Of a DNA stretch of 64,000 bases, positions 42,355 to 52,045 are shown piece after piece. The notes under the pieces were generated by a model, which saw nothing but the letters and a program-made list of their open reading frames with translations, did not search any database and was not told where the DNA came from. The position numbers and the translations under genes are program-made. Each line of letters begins with the position of its first letter. Position 1 is the stretch's first letter. Source of the stretch: Bog-473 sp963756025 (lineage in GTDB: Bacteria; Actinomycetota; Acidimicrobiia; Acidimicrobiales; RAAP-2); contig CAVWMF010000007.1 of NCBI GenBank assembly GCA_963756025.1, positions 310,001-374,000 on the forward strand. Direction: 5' to 3'.

Positions 42355-42557
42355 CGGCCCAGCCTATCTTGCGAGCGCGAGCGGGGACATAAAAGATAGG
42401 TTCATTAGCTTTCTCCCACCGGGCCGACGATTTATGGTCGGATTCCTTCCCCAAGCTGGGATTACGGCGACGAACGCATGTCCCCGCCGAGGCGCCGGAT
42501 CCTCCTCATACGAGCCATCCCGCGGATCCGGGTGGTCGCTCAGAGCGGCGGTAGCTA

Positions 42558-42570
42558 GGCTAACTACGTT
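42558..42570. promoter_or_regulatory. Candidate operator GGCTAACTACGTT upstream of aldolase
   Basis: Thirteen-base element 26 bases before the aldolase ATG. It differs at one position from a perfect palindrome at 45760-45774, in the second Rieske/BVMO intergenic region. Possible binding site of the adjacent GntR regulator. Confidence 0.4.
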
Positions 42571-42595
42571 GGATTTGTCGCCCAGGAGGAACGCA

Positions 42596-43351
42596 ATGAC
42601 GTCATCGACGCTCCCGACGAAGCCGAGCCCCTTTCCCGTTCTCGATATCTCGCCCCGCCAGGAGCTGGCGCTCCTGGCCCGGATTCTCCATGCCGAAGGA
42701 TACGACGGCCACCTGGCCGGGCACATCACCTACCGCCAGCCCGACGGCACGTTCCTGGTCAATCCCCTCGGCCTCAGTTGGGATGAGCTCTGCGCCGGCG
42801 ATGTCGCCCGAATGGACGCTAATGGCAATCACCTCGAGGGCCCCTGGATCATTTCGCCGGCCGTGCAGCTGCACGTCGTCCTCCACCAGCGTCGGCACGA
42901 CGCTGGTGTCGTGATCCACAACCACCCGCGCTGGGGGACGATCTGGGCCGACAGCCACCGGATACCGCCCGTGTACGACCAGACCAGTGCCATGTACGGG
43001 GGAATCATCGCCATCGACGCTGCCTACCAGGGCGGCGTCAACCAGACGGCGAACGCCCTCGAGGTGGTCGAGGCCCTGGGCGACGCCGATGTGGCCCTCA
43101 TGGTGAACCACGGCGTGCTCATCATCGGGCGCGACGTCCGCGAGGCGTACTTCCGGGCCGCCGTCTTTGAATGGCGTTGCCGTCAGGCCTGGCACGTAGA
43201 GGCTCTCGGCTCCGGCGTACCGATGGAGAACGCGACGGCAACCGAATTCGGCGACCGGATCAACCGGTCCGTCGCGAATGGGAACTTTGACAACTGGTTC
43301 GCCGCCGCGGCGCGACGCGTCATTCGTCTCGACATCGGCGTGCTCGACTGA
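42596..43351 (+). CDS. Class II aldolase/adducin-family protein
   Basis: 251 residues. ATG at 42596 with AGGAGG six bases ahead. Family core: LARILHAEGYDGHLAGHITYR and zinc ligands as HNHPRWG (about residue 105-110) with HGVLIIG (about residue 180). Acts as a sugar-phosphate-type aldolase, epimerase or decarboxylase, and homologs occur in actinobacterial catabolic clusters where they handle hydroxy-acid intermediates. Divergent from the GntR gene, converging on the LLM gene. Specific substrate unknown. Confidence 0.85.
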   Translation: MTSSTLPTKPSPFPVLDISPRQELALLARILHAEGYDGHLAGHITYRQPDGTFLVNPLGLSWDELCAGDVARMDANGNHLEGPWIISPAVQLHVVLHQRRHDAGVVIHNHPRWGTIWADSHRIPPVYDQTSAMYGGIIAIDAAYQGGVNQTANALEVVEALGDADVALMVNHGVLIIGRDVREAYFRAAVFEWRCRQAWHVEALGSGVPMENATATEFGDRINRSVANGNFDNWFAAAARRVIRLDIGVLD

Positions 43352-43384
43352 CGACCTTCGCCTCGTGGGACCAGGTGCGAACGG

Positions 43385-44264
43385 CTAGTGCCGCCGCATC
43401 GGTCCGATCACCTGTTCGGCGAAGCGCAGGGCCGGTTCGGGGTCGAGCGGGTGGCCGAAGTCGAGCACGAAATAAGTGATGCCGAGATCCCTCAGCGTTC
43501 CCAACCTCTGCAACCAACGCTCGGAGTCAGGGTCGGTTTCGGGTAGGTCCCCGGCAACGGTGACGCAGCTTTCTATATCGCCGCCGTCCCGGCCGAAGGC
43601 CGAGGCAGCTTCGTCGACGATGGCGCGTTTCCGCTTCCAGGAGGCGTCGTCGTGATAGACGCTGTTCCACATGTCGGCGCGTCGGCCCACGATCGGTAGC
43701 CCGATGGATTCGCCGGAACTCCCGATGCAGATCCGCGGCGCTGTATCGGGCCGGGGCGTCGCCACGGCATCTTCGATCGAGAAGTACTGCCCCGCGAAGG
43801 ATGGGTGCGCTTCGGTCCACATCTCGTGACAGATCTGCACGACTTCTTCGAGCTGGTGAAGCCGCACTGACGGAGACGGGAAATCGTAGCCGTAGGCCTT
43901 GAATTCCTCTTCCCGCCATCCCCCGCCGATACCCAGAATGAAGCGTCCGCCCGTCAAGACCTGCAACGAGGACGCCATTTTCGCCGTCAGAGCCGGGTTT
44001 CGATACCCCTGCCCGAGGACGTGATGAGCGACGTCGACGTTGTCGAACTTCGCCGCGAGCCACGTCAATGTGGTCCAGGCCTCGAGAAACCCTTCCTTCT
44101 TGGCGGCATCGAAGCCGTAGAAGTGATCGGCGACCCACACCGAGTCGAAGTGCGGGAAGCACGGACGGAAAGATGTTCTCGGCCTGATAGATCGTTATCG
44201 GTTTGAAATCACTCCCTGCATGCGAGGCAGCGGGCGAGAGCCAACCGAACTGCAGGTCGTTCAC
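43385..44264 (-). pseudogene. LLM-class (F420-type) oxidoreductase, frameshifted
   Basis: About 293 residues if restored. GTG at 44264 overlaps the Rieske stop and opens VNDLQFGWLSPAASHAG; an extra G in a GGG run (44154-44156) shifts the frame before FDSVWVADHFYGFDAAKKEGFLEAWTTLTWLAAKF. The continuing frame has LGQGYRNPALTAKMASSLQVLTGGRFILGIGGGWREEEFKAYGY. TIM-barrel LLM enzyme, F420- or FMN-dependent. It is in the second Rieske operon, so may reduce or oxidise its product. Confidence 0.77.
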
Positions 44265-45635
44265 GACCCGAACAGGAACTCGTCGATGCCCTGGTGGTAG
44301 TTCAGGATCGTCATCTCCTGCGTCCGGTTCAGGTGGTACCCGTCGAAGCCAGTCGAATGGAGGCCGATCTGGACCTCTGACATGTTTGAGAAGTCCTGCT
44401 CGAGGATGGCGCCCATGTCCGCGACCCGCCAGTCGTCGTAGTGCTCGGGCTTGGCCGCCTTGATGCCTCCCGTCGGCGGGAGCCACAGGCCCTGCACGTC
44501 GAAGATGCACTTGTCGGGATCGTTGCCGTAGGGCCGGGTCCGATAGGAGATCGCTGTCCCGAAATCCACCAGGAACACGGTGTTCGGGAAGACGTGCCAG
44601 TCGTACATGCCGCCCTTGAGCTGCGCTTCGCTCAGTTCGGGGTAGTCGACTCCTGCGGCCCGGGCATGCTTCTTGCGCAGTTCTTGGTAGATGGCGTTGC
44701 CCTCGGGCCCGCGGGCCTCCGGGATGGTGCGCAGCTCTGCCGCCGCGCCGAGGTCGGTCTGCAGGTAGAGGGTGCGCAACTCGCGCAGGTTGTACACGAC
44801 GTTGTCGTAGACCACGTCGGGATTGACGCCGTACTCAGGGCGCAAGACGCTTGGAGTCGCCTTCAGCGCCGTAGCGGAAGATGTCGGCGTGACGCGAGTG
44901 GTAGCGGAACAACTCGTTGAACGTCTCGCCGTACGCCTCACACTCGGCGACGGTCGGCGGCGTCGCTTGCTTGTCAGTTCTCAGCAGTTGGGGATGCGTA
45001 CCCGGGACGTGCCAACTCTCGACGAAGGCATCAAGACCTGTCTTCCAGTTGGCGTTGACGATGACCGACTTGTACCAGGCGACCCGCATGTCCTCGAGCT
45101 TGTAGCCCTCCATCCTCGAGGGCAGTGGGCCGAGGTAGTCGAGCAACGGCTCGGCGTCGGGATCCATGTTGATGAAGACGTAGCCGCCCCACGTGTCGAC
45201 CTTCACCTCGGGGAGGCAGAGCTCACTGGCGGGGCGGGGATCGAAATGTTCCTCATCGGCCAGGTACTTGAGCGAACCGTCGAGGTTCCAACGCCAGGAA
45301 TGGAACGGGCACCGGAACTCACCGATGCGCCCCTGCCCCTGGACGAGCCGCGTCCCCCGGTGCCGACACGCGTTGTAGTAGGCCCGCAGCCCCTGCTCGG
45401 TCCGGACCACCACGATCGACTGGCCGCAGATCTCGAAATCCACGTAGTCGCCGACCCGCTCGACCTCGTCGAAGCGACAGGCGTTCAGCCAGGTCTTCGG
45501 GAACAGACGCTCCATCTCGAGCTGCAGGAATTCCGGGTCTGTATAGCGCCCCTTGGGCACGTAGGACGGCCCGAGTCGCCAACGCTCGGGCACGTCGACA
45601 TCAAGAGCAGTCCTTCGATCTTCCGTCGTTGTCAT
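44261..45635 (-). pseudogene. Rieske non-heme iron oxygenase, alpha subunit, frameshifted
   Basis: About 458 residues if restored. ATG at 45635 has GGAGGTG ahead. Rieske ligands: CRH in NACRHRGTRLVQGQG and CPFH in FRCPFHSWRWNLDGSL. Active iron: NWKTGLDAFVESWHVPGTHPQLL. Frame changes at a GGG run (44838-44840, plus strand), joining KRLAP to EYGVNPDVVYDNVVYNLREL. A different subgroup from the Rieske protein at 15945, sharing little beyond the metal motifs. Overlaps the LLM start as GTGA. Confidence 0.82.
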
Positions 45636-45759
45636 GACGCACCTCCATGCTGTTACCTACGGATCGGGCCGGACCCGTGGGGAACTCGGCCGCGCCTCGC
45701 CCCCACGTGCTCTCCCTAGCTTGCACGATTTCCCAACTTAGAGCATCTCGGACATTAAG

Positions 45760-45774
45760 GCTAACTATGTTAGC
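45760..45774. promoter_or_regulatory. Perfect palindrome GCTAACTATGTTAGC in Rieske/BVMO divergent region
   Basis: Six-bp arms GCTAAC/GTTAGC with a three-base centre in the 235-bp region between the minus-strand Rieske gene (45635) and the plus-strand BVMO (45871). Its 13-base core GGCTAACTATGTT recurs with one change before the aldolase at 42558. Position fits control of the Rieske/LLM operon. Confidence 0.45.
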
Positions 45775-45789
45775 TATGTACGCCGGCGA

Positions 45790-45818
45790 TTGCCTATACT
45801 GACCGGTTGGTCTATTCT
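45790..45818 (+). promoter_or_regulatory. Promoter with TetR-type operator inside spacer, before BVMO
   Basis: Plus strand: TTGCCT (45790-45795), exactly 17 bases, TATTCT (45813-45818). The spacer holds ACTGACCGGTTGGT, an imperfect palindrome centred on ACCGGT. Almost identical layout to the promoter at 58716, pointing to one repressor. Confidence 0.55.
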
Positions 45819-45870
45819 CGTCGTCGCCCGTGTACGCTTCGCGGTGTTCATCGCGGCGCTGCGCAACAAA

Positions 45871-47496
45871 ATGGGGACCCATGGAATCGCCCGAATCGTT
45901 GACGAAAGCTCGCGTCCACCCGACGTCGACATCCTGGTCGTGGGGGCAGGCATCGTCGGCATCTACCAGCTCTACCGCGCCCTGGAGGCGGGGTACTCCG
46001 TGAAGGTCCTGGAGGCCGGAGGAGGCGTCGGGGGTACGTGGTACTGGAACCGCTATCCCGAAGCCCGCTTCGACTCGGAGAGTTACACCTACGCCTACCT
46101 GTTCTCGAAGGAGCTCTTCGCGGAGTGGGAGTGGAGGGAGCATTTCGCCGGGCAGCCCGAGGTCGAGCGGTACATCAACTATGTCGTCGACCGATTCGAC
46201 CTCCGTCGCCACATACAGTTCGACGCCAAGGTCACGTCGGCCGTCTATGACGAAGCGTCGGGGACATGGACCGTCAGGACCAGTGACGGCACCGAGCTCC
46301 GCACGCGCTACTTCATCTCGGCCACGGGCGTCCTCTCGGTGCCGTTCTTCCCCGCGGTGCCCGGGCGCGAGGACTTCCGGGGTGCGTCGTTCCACACAGG
46401 GCTCTGGCCGTCGACGCCGGTCGATTTTGCAGGAAAGCGCGTGGCGGTCATCGGTACGGGCTCGAGTGGGGTGCAGCTGATTCCGGCCATCGCGGACGAG
46501 GTCGCCTCCCTCACGGTCTACCAACGCTCCGCCAACTGGTGCACGCCACTCAACAACTCCCCGATCACGCCGGAGCAGCAAGCAGAGCTCCAAGCGGGAT
46601 TCGAGGAAATGCGTGAGACCCTGAACAAGTCGCTCAGCGGATTTCTCCACGTCCATCACGACCGCAAGACGTTCGATGACTCCAAAGAGGAGCGGTGGGC
46701 GCACTACGAGAAGATGTGGCGGGCCCTCGGGTTCTCGAAGTTGACCAGCAACTACATCGACATGACGACGGACATGCGGGCGAACGCGGAGTGGTGCGAG
46801 TTCATCGCGGAGAAGATCCGGGGCATCGTCAAGGATCCCGAGACCGCCGAGAAGCTGATCCCGAAGGATCACGGCTATTCCGGGAAACGGCCCCCCTTCG
46901 TGACGGGTTACTACGAGGCGTACAACAATCCCAAGGTCTCACTGATCGATCTCAAAGCGACGCCCATCCAGCGCGTGACCGAGACCGGGATCGAGACAGA
47001 AGAAGGCTTGCGCGAGTTCGACATCATCGTGTGGGCGACCGGCTTCGACTTCGGCACGGGCGCACTGGCGCGCATGGGGATCCGTGGCAGGAACGGACTC
47101 CCCCTCAACGAGCACTGGGCCGATGGCCCCTCCACGTTCCTGGGGATCATGTGCCACGGTTTCCCCAATTTCTTCTTCCCGGGTGGGCCCCACGGCGCGG
47201 CCGGCAACAACCCACGGTACGCAGGCGACCAATCGGACTTCATTCAGGACGCGCTCGACTACGCGCGCGACCACGGATACGACACCATTGAGGTCCCCGA
47301 GGCTTCCGAGGAGGCGTGGACCACGATGGTCGACACGAACGCGGCGCTGTCCCCCTTCACGTTGGACAGCTACTTCTATGGGTCGAACGTCCCCGGCAAA
47401 CCGCGGCGGTACCTCATCAACCCGGGTGGGCGGCCCAAGCTCCTGCAAATGATGGCCGAGGTCGTCGACAACGACTACAAGGGGTTCATGCGCTGA
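45871..47496 (+). CDS. Baeyer-Villiger flavin monooxygenase
   Basis: 541-residue class B flavoprotein monooxygenase. FAD motif GAGIVGIYQLYRALEAG near the start, BVMO fingerprint FRGASFHTGLW (FxGxxxHxxxW) and NADP motif GTGSSGVQLIPAIA; C-terminal end KPRRYLINPGGRPKLLQ. Converts a ketone, typically cyclic, to an ester or lactone. I start at ATG 45871; the frame is open to a TTG at 45790 but that overlaps the promoter. No ribosome site is visible. It heads the plus-strand group that includes the fused E1 enzyme and an amidohydrolase, all with TetR-like operators. Confidence 0.9.
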   Translation: MGTHGIARIVDESSRPPDVDILVVGAGIVGIYQLYRALEAGYSVKVLEAGGGVGGTWYWNRYPEARFDSESYTYAYLFSKELFAEWEWREHFAGQPEVERYINYVVDRFDLRRHIQFDAKVTSAVYDEASGTWTVRTSDGTELRTRYFISATGVLSVPFFPAVPGREDFRGASFHTGLWPSTPVDFAGKRVAVIGTGSSGVQLIPAIADEVASLTVYQRSANWCTPLNNSPITPEQQAELQAGFEEMRETLNKSLSGFLHVHHDRKTFDDSKEERWAHYEKMWRALGFSKLTSNYIDMTTDMRANAEWCEFIAEKIRGIVKDPETAEKLIPKDHGYSGKRPPFVTGYYEAYNNPKVSLIDLKATPIQRVTETGIETEEGLREFDIIVWATGFDFGTGALARMGIRGRNGLPLNEHWADGPSTFLGIMCHGFPNFFFPGGPHGAAGNNPRYAGDQSDFIQDALDYARDHGYDTIEVPEASEEAWTTMVDTNAALSPFTLDSYFYGSNVPGKPRRYLINPGGRPKLLQMMAEVVDNDYKGFMR

Positions 47497-47534
47497 GCCT
47501 GGGACGGTCCACGTCCCCCGCATTCGTACGAGCC

Positions 47535-47550
47535 TGTACCGACCAGTACA
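47535..47550 (+). promoter_or_regulatory. TetR-type operator before fused E1 gene
   Basis: Palindrome TGTACCGACCAGTACA (arms TGTAC/GTACA) directly before the GTG start codon. TACAGT (47546-47551) could be the -10, with a weak TTCGTA -35 at 47523-47528, placing transcription start at the GTG 47560, that is, leaderless. Confidence 0.5.
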
Positions 47551-49551
47551 GTGCAGCGTGTGGACAAGGACCAAGCACTCGAGGTCGTCTTCTCCGACGA
47601 TGACCTGATGGAGATGCACCGTCGCATGCTGGTCATCCGCGGCTTCGAAGAGCGTGTCGCTGCGCTTTACCGCGACAGCGAGGTCCCGGGGTTCGTCCAT
47701 CTCTCGACCGGCCAGGAGGCTTCGGCTGTCGGCGCCTGCTGGCCGTTGCGCCCGACCGACGTGATCACCTCGACACACCGGGGCCACGGACACTGCCTCG
47801 CAAAAGGCCTCGCACCCCTCGGCATGTTCGCGGAGTTGATGGGGAAGGACGCCGGGACGAACCGGGGTCGCGGTGGCTCCATGCACATCGCGGACCCGAG
47901 TATCGGCATTTTCGGCGCGAACGGCATCGTGGCAGCCGGCCTGCCTATCGCTGTCGGCGCGGCAGCGGCCTCCCGGCTGCGGGCCGACGGTGGCGTCGCC
48001 GTCTCGTTCTTCGGGGACGGCGCCCTGGCACAGGGCGCGTTCCACGAGGCGGTGAACCTCGCCGCGGTGTGGCAGCTCCCCGTGATCTTCTGGTGCGAGA
48101 ACAACGGCTACGCCGAGTTCTCGCCCGCGGCGACGCAATACACGGCCAGCCTCGAGCAGCGGGCCGCGGGATACGACATCGCCTGGGTGGGAGTCGACGG
48201 CAACGACGTCACCGCGACCGCCGCCGTGATGCGACGCGTCGTCGCCGCGGTGCGTGCCGGTGGGGGCCCCTCCATTGTCGAAGCAACCACCTACCGCTGG
48301 CATGGGCACTACGAGGGGGACCCGCAGCGTTATCGACCGGTGGAAGAGATCGAGGCGTGGAAGGACCAAGACCCGCTCGTGTTGCATGCGAAGCGACTGG
48401 AATCAGCGGGTTTCAGCCTTGGGGAGGTCGCGGCCCTGGAATCGTCCGTTTCGACGGAGCTCGACGACGCCGTCGAGGCGGCCCGCCAGCTCGCCCAGCC
48501 GGACATCTCCACCCTCGGCCATTTCGTCACACGCCCTCGTCCGGACTTTCCGGAGCCGGCCCCGCCGGCAGCGGACGCACCGGTCTTCCGCACGATGGAC
48601 GCCATCCACTCGGCCTTGGAGGCCGAGTTAGAGGGCGACGACCGCGTCTTCGTTGCCGGCATCGACGTTGCCGAGGGAGGCAACGTCTTCGGCCTGATGC
48701 GGGGGTTGCACGACAAGTTCGGTGACCGCGTCCACGACACCCCTATTTCGGAGACGGCGATCCTCGGACTCGGCGTCGGCGCGGCGATGGCGGGCATGCG
48801 ACCCGTCGTCGAGGTCATGTACCTCGACTTCATCGGCGTGTGTCTCGACCAACTCCTCAATCAAGCGGCAAAGATGCCGTTCATGACAGGCGGAGCTGCG
48901 CAGATGGCACTCACGGTGCGCACCCAGTTCGGTGCCGGGCGGTCGTCGGGCAGCCAACACTCACAGAGCCTCGAGGCGCTGCTCGCGCACATTCCGGGAC
49001 TGAGTGTCGTCATGCCTTCGACGCCCGCTGACACGTACGGGCTGCTGCGAGCGGCGATTCAGGATCCCAACCCGGTGATCGTCATCGAGAACCGGCTCCT
49101 CTATGGGATGAAAGGTCCGCAGCCACCACCGGACTACATCGTGCCGATCGGAAGATCGAAGGTGGTACGGGCCGGAACCGACGTCACCGTCGTGTCGGTG
49201 TCGCGCATGGTGCACGAGGCCCTGGCTGCCGCCGAGCTGGTTGCCGGCGAAGGCATCTCCGTCGAGGTCATCGACCTGCGGACGGTGGCCCCACTCGACA
49301 TGGCGCCCATCCTCGAATCGGTGCACAAGACGAGCCGGCTCCTGATCGCCCACGAAGCTGTCGTCCCGTTCGGGATCGGAGCGGAGATCGCGGCGACAGT
49401 CTCCCGGGAGGGGTTCTGGGATCTCGACGCACCCATCGTCCGTGTGGGTGCCGCAACCACGCCTCCTCCGTATGCTCCCAATCTGGAAAAGGCGTGGTTG
49501 CCTGACCGCGAGGACATCGCAACGGCCCTGCGGCAGCTCGCTGCCGTTTGA
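47551..49551 (+). CDS. Fused alpha/beta E1 component, 2-oxoacid/acetoin dehydrogenase type (thiamine-dependent)
   Basis: 666 residues (663 if started at GTG 47560, which fits a leaderless transcript). The alpha half has EVPGFVHLSTGQEASAVG, HRGHGHCLAKG, and TPP motif GDGALAQGAFHEAVNLAAVWQLPVIFWCENN; the beta half, from about residue 345, has TISET-like DTPISETAILGLGVGAAMAGMRP and QFGAGRSSGSQHSQSLEALLAHIPGL. In pyruvate and acetoin dehydrogenases these are separate subunits; fused forms are less common. No E2 or E3 gene is in the window. It could cleave a 2-oxo acid or vicinal diketone from the pathway. Confidence 0.88.
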   Translation: MQRVDKDQALEVVFSDDDLMEMHRRMLVIRGFEERVAALYRDSEVPGFVHLSTGQEASAVGACWPLRPTDVITSTHRGHGHCLAKGLAPLGMFAELMGKDAGTNRGRGGSMHIADPSIGIFGANGIVAAGLPIAVGAAAASRLRADGGVAVSFFGDGALAQGAFHEAVNLAAVWQLPVIFWCENNGYAEFSPAATQYTASLEQRAAGYDIAWVGVDGNDVTATAAVMRRVVAAVRAGGGPSIVEATTYRWHGHYEGDPQRYRPVEEIEAWKDQDPLVLHAKRLESAGFSLGEVAALESSVSTELDDAVEAARQLAQPDISTLGHFVTRPRPDFPEPAPPAADAPVFRTMDAIHSALEAELEGDDRVFVAGIDVAEGGNVFGLMRGLHDKFGDRVHDTPISETAILGLGVGAAMAGMRPVVEVMYLDFIGVCLDQLLNQAAKMPFMTGGAAQMALTVRTQFGAGRSSGSQHSQSLEALLAHIPGLSVVMPSTPADTYGLLRAAIQDPNPVIVIENRLLYGMKGPQPPPDYIVPIGRSKVVRAGTDVTVVSVSRMVHEALAAAELVAGEGISVEVIDLRTVAPLDMAPILESVHKTSRLLIAHEAVVPFGIGAEIAATVSREGFWDLDAPIVRVGAATTPPPYAPNLEKAWLPDREDIATALRQLAAV

Positions 49552-49568
49552 GGTCAACCAGCCGGAGG

Positions 49569-49595
49569 TTGCATGTACCGGTCGGTCGGTATAAC
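49569..49595 (+). promoter_or_regulatory. TetR-type operator and promoter before amidohydrolase
   Basis: TTGCAT (49569-49574), 15 bases (short), TATAAC (49590-49595); the spacer is GTACCGGTCGGTCGG, containing the shared TACCGACC-type repeat on the opposite strand. Confidence 0.45.
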
Positions 49596-49692
49596 GTTTT
49601 GGAGTTCGCGGCCGGTGGGCATTCTCGGATGCTGTCCCCGGAGAGCTTGCATACGCTTGAGGCAGACCGAGGGATAAAGGGGAGGTACCGCA

Positions 49693-50961
49693 ATGTCGGA
49701 GGAGTTTGTCGTTTCGGGTGACACGCACATCATCGAACCCGTCGATCTCTTCAAGACCCGTCTGCCCAAGAATCTCCGGGACCGGGCGCTCTGGGAAGAG
49801 GAATTCACGTTGGACGAGCCGCTCGTGCCGGGCGGGCACACAGAGTTCAAGAAGCTGCATACGGCCGGGTTCGACGGCTGGACCGTCTCGAAGTACCGGC
49901 AATTCCCCGGCCCCACCCCCGATGGCGATCCCGAGCACATTCTTCGGGACATGGACGTCGAGGGGGTCGACGCTTCGGTGATGTTTCCGAACCTCTCGCT
50001 TTTCGTCCTGTTCACCGACGACCACGACCTGTCCATCGCACACGCACGCGTCTACAACGATTACGTGGCTGAGCGGTACCTCCCCTATAAGGACCGGATG
50101 CGCCCGACGGCCGCCATCCCCCTCACCGACATCGACGATGCGGTGGCCGAGATCGAGCGGGTCGCCCGCACCGGGCTGGGCGCCATCCTCTTACCCGAGA
50201 TTCCACCGGTCCCCTATTGGTCACCCCTGTACGACCCCCTCTGGGCTGCCGCGCAGGCAAACGGGACCCCGGTGTTCATCCATGTGGCCACCGGCGGGGT
50301 CAAGGTGAGCGAGGGGCAATCCCGAACGGCCAGCGTGGTCAAGGGAATGATGGAAGCAGTCAACATGGGGCAGAACGCCCTGGACGAGAGCGGTCTCGCC
50401 AGCCGTTCGATGGCCGCCGGGCCGCCCGGAGGAGCCAGTCCGCAGCGCATTATCGCCCACCTCGTGAGCTCGGGCGTCTGCGAGCGCTTCCCGGATCTCC
50501 ACTTCAACTTGATCGAGTTCAGCGCCGGTTGGCTGGTCTCGTACATGGGAGCCATGGACAAGGCGTGGAAGACAGGGACGGGGCAGGACAAGGATTGGTG
50601 GCTCGGCTTCTGGGACGACAGCCGTCCACCCAACGACCAGCCCTACATGGGGCGGCTCTTCAATGTCAACGACATGTGGCCCTGGCCGCTCAAGCCCAGC
50701 GACTATGTCCGGCGCCAGATCCACGTCCAATTCGCCGATGACCCCGTCGCCGTCGCCGCCCGCAATATCACCGGGCTGACCACGATCATGTGGGGCAACG
50801 ACTACCCGCATGCAGAAGGCACGTTCGGTTCCAGCAAGCAGTGCATCGCCGAGAACTTCATCGGAGTTCCCGACGATGAGCGGGCCGCCATACTGGGCGG
50901 CACCCTGGCCGGCATCGTGGGCTTCGACAAGAGCGTGAAGAAGGTCCCCGCCGGCGTTTGA
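49693..50961 (+). CDS. Amidohydrolase family 2 (ACMSD-like) protein
   Basis: 422-residue metal-dependent hydrolase/decarboxylase of the amidohydrolase-2 family. ATG 49693 has GGGGAGG ahead. Metal site begins at DTHIIEP (DxH) and later histidine in PVFIHVATGG; IIAHLVSSGVCERFPDLHFNLIE and MWGNDYPHAEG (Asp ligand) are the C-terminal active-site markers. Related proteins catalyse decarboxylation of aromatic acids or hydrolysis of cyclic diketones and amides. Third in the operator-linked group after the BVMO and E1. Confidence 0.87.
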   Translation: MSEEFVVSGDTHIIEPVDLFKTRLPKNLRDRALWEEEFTLDEPLVPGGHTEFKKLHTAGFDGWTVSKYRQFPGPTPDGDPEHILRDMDVEGVDASVMFPNLSLFVLFTDDHDLSIAHARVYNDYVAERYLPYKDRMRPTAAIPLTDIDDAVAEIERVARTGLGAILLPEIPPVPYWSPLYDPLWAAAQANGTPVFIHVATGGVKVSEGQSRTASVVKGMMEAVNMGQNALDESGLASRSMAAGPPGGASPQRIIAHLVSSGVCERFPDLHFNLIEFSAGWLVSYMGAMDKAWKTGTGQDKDWWLGFWDDSRPPNDQPYMGRLFNVNDMWPWPLKPSDYVRRQIHVQFADDPVAVAARNITGLTTIMWGNDYPHAEGTFGSSKQCIAENFIGVPDDERAAILGGTLAGIVGFDKSVKKVPAGV

Positions 50962-51051
50962 CTCTCTGTTTTCCCAGGGGGCGGGTGTGCCCTGGGTGCG
51001 CTGTTTGTTGCCGCCCTCAGTTCGTCCCCACTGGTGGAAAGGACGGTGTCG

Positions 51052-52035
51052 ATGCCCGACGACGTGAGCCCCTTCGAGAACACCGCAGCCGGCACGCGCG
51101 ACTTTCGCGTCACGATGATGTACCACCCGAGTCACCACGTCCCCGATCTCGGTGAGGCGGAGCGCTGGTTCGCTCGTGTCTTCGCCCGACCCAGTACGGG
51201 TCTCGCCTCACTTTCGCGGGGTGCTCCTCCACGACCCGGGTACCCGAACGACTATTCGACGTTCACCCCGATCAGCGACGTGTTGTTCGACACCATCGAC
51301 CCCACGCGTTACGTACTCCTCGACGTGCAGCGCTACCCAACGGTGCAGCAACCGCACCTGAAGGGTTTCGGCTGGTATTTCGAGGGGATGACCGAGCTCT
51401 ACCATGCGCTCAAACGCGAGGGATTCCAGATCATCAGCCAGGTCGACGAGTTCGCCGAAGGCGACGAGCCACCGACTGCTGCGGGTTCCGCCATGCCTCT
51501 GTTCTTCTCCGTCCCCGAGGATGCCGGCCTGCGCTACGAGTTCTTTCCAGCCATTCCCTTCCCGCTCGATCCTCGGATTACACCGGGCTGGACCGTGCCA
51601 CCGGTCATTGACGATGATCCTCTCGGGATTGAGTGCTGCTCCCACCACACCGTGTTGACCGGCCGTCCGGAGCGGGCTCTGAGGCTCATCGTGGACGTGC
51701 TCGGTGGCGATATCGTCCACGAAGGTCGCGATGAACTCCGCGGCACGACGGGGACCTACGTCAACCTTGCTGGCTCCATCCTCGAATACGCCGTACCGGA
51801 CCCAGGCACTCCTGCGCATGCGGACTGGGCGAGGGACGACCCGAACGACACGTATCACTCGATCACCTGGAAAGTCGTAGACCTCGCACGCGCTGAACGT
51901 CACCTCGCGGCGCACGGCGTGCGCATGCAGACGCGATCGGATGACACACTCATCACTGATCCCACCACCAGTCTCGGCATCCCGTGGGGCTTCACCGACA
52001 GGCTGACACCAGGCGACCCCCGATCCGGAGAATGA
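51052..52035 (+). CDS. VOC-superfamily (glyoxalase/bleomycin resistance/dioxygenase) protein
   Basis: 327 residues, about two VOC domains of 160 each. MYHPSHHVPDLGEAERWFARVF is the N-terminal VOC start, while ECCSHHTVLTGRPERALRLIVDVLGGDIV opens the second. Extradiol dioxygenase metal ligands (His, His, Glu) are not obvious, so a role as isomerase or binding protein is equally likely. Starts 90 bases after the amidohydrolase, ribosome site GGAAAGGACGG. 10 bases before the SDR, so likely one transcript. Confidence 0.8.
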   Translation: MPDDVSPFENTAAGTRDFRVTMMYHPSHHVPDLGEAERWFARVFARPSTGLASLSRGAPPRPGYPNDYSTFTPISDVLFDTIDPTRYVLLDVQRYPTVQQPHLKGFGWYFEGMTELYHALKREGFQIISQVDEFAEGDEPPTAAGSAMPLFFSVPEDAGLRYEFFPAIPFPLDPRITPGWTVPPVIDDDPLGIECCSHHTVLTGRPERALRLIVDVLGGDIVHEGRDELRGTTGTYVNLAGSILEYAVPDPGTPAHADWARDDPNDTYHSITWKVVDLARAERHLAAHGVRMQTRSDDTLITDPTTSLGIPWGFTDRLTPGDPRSGE

Positions 52036-52045
52036 GGATACGAAC

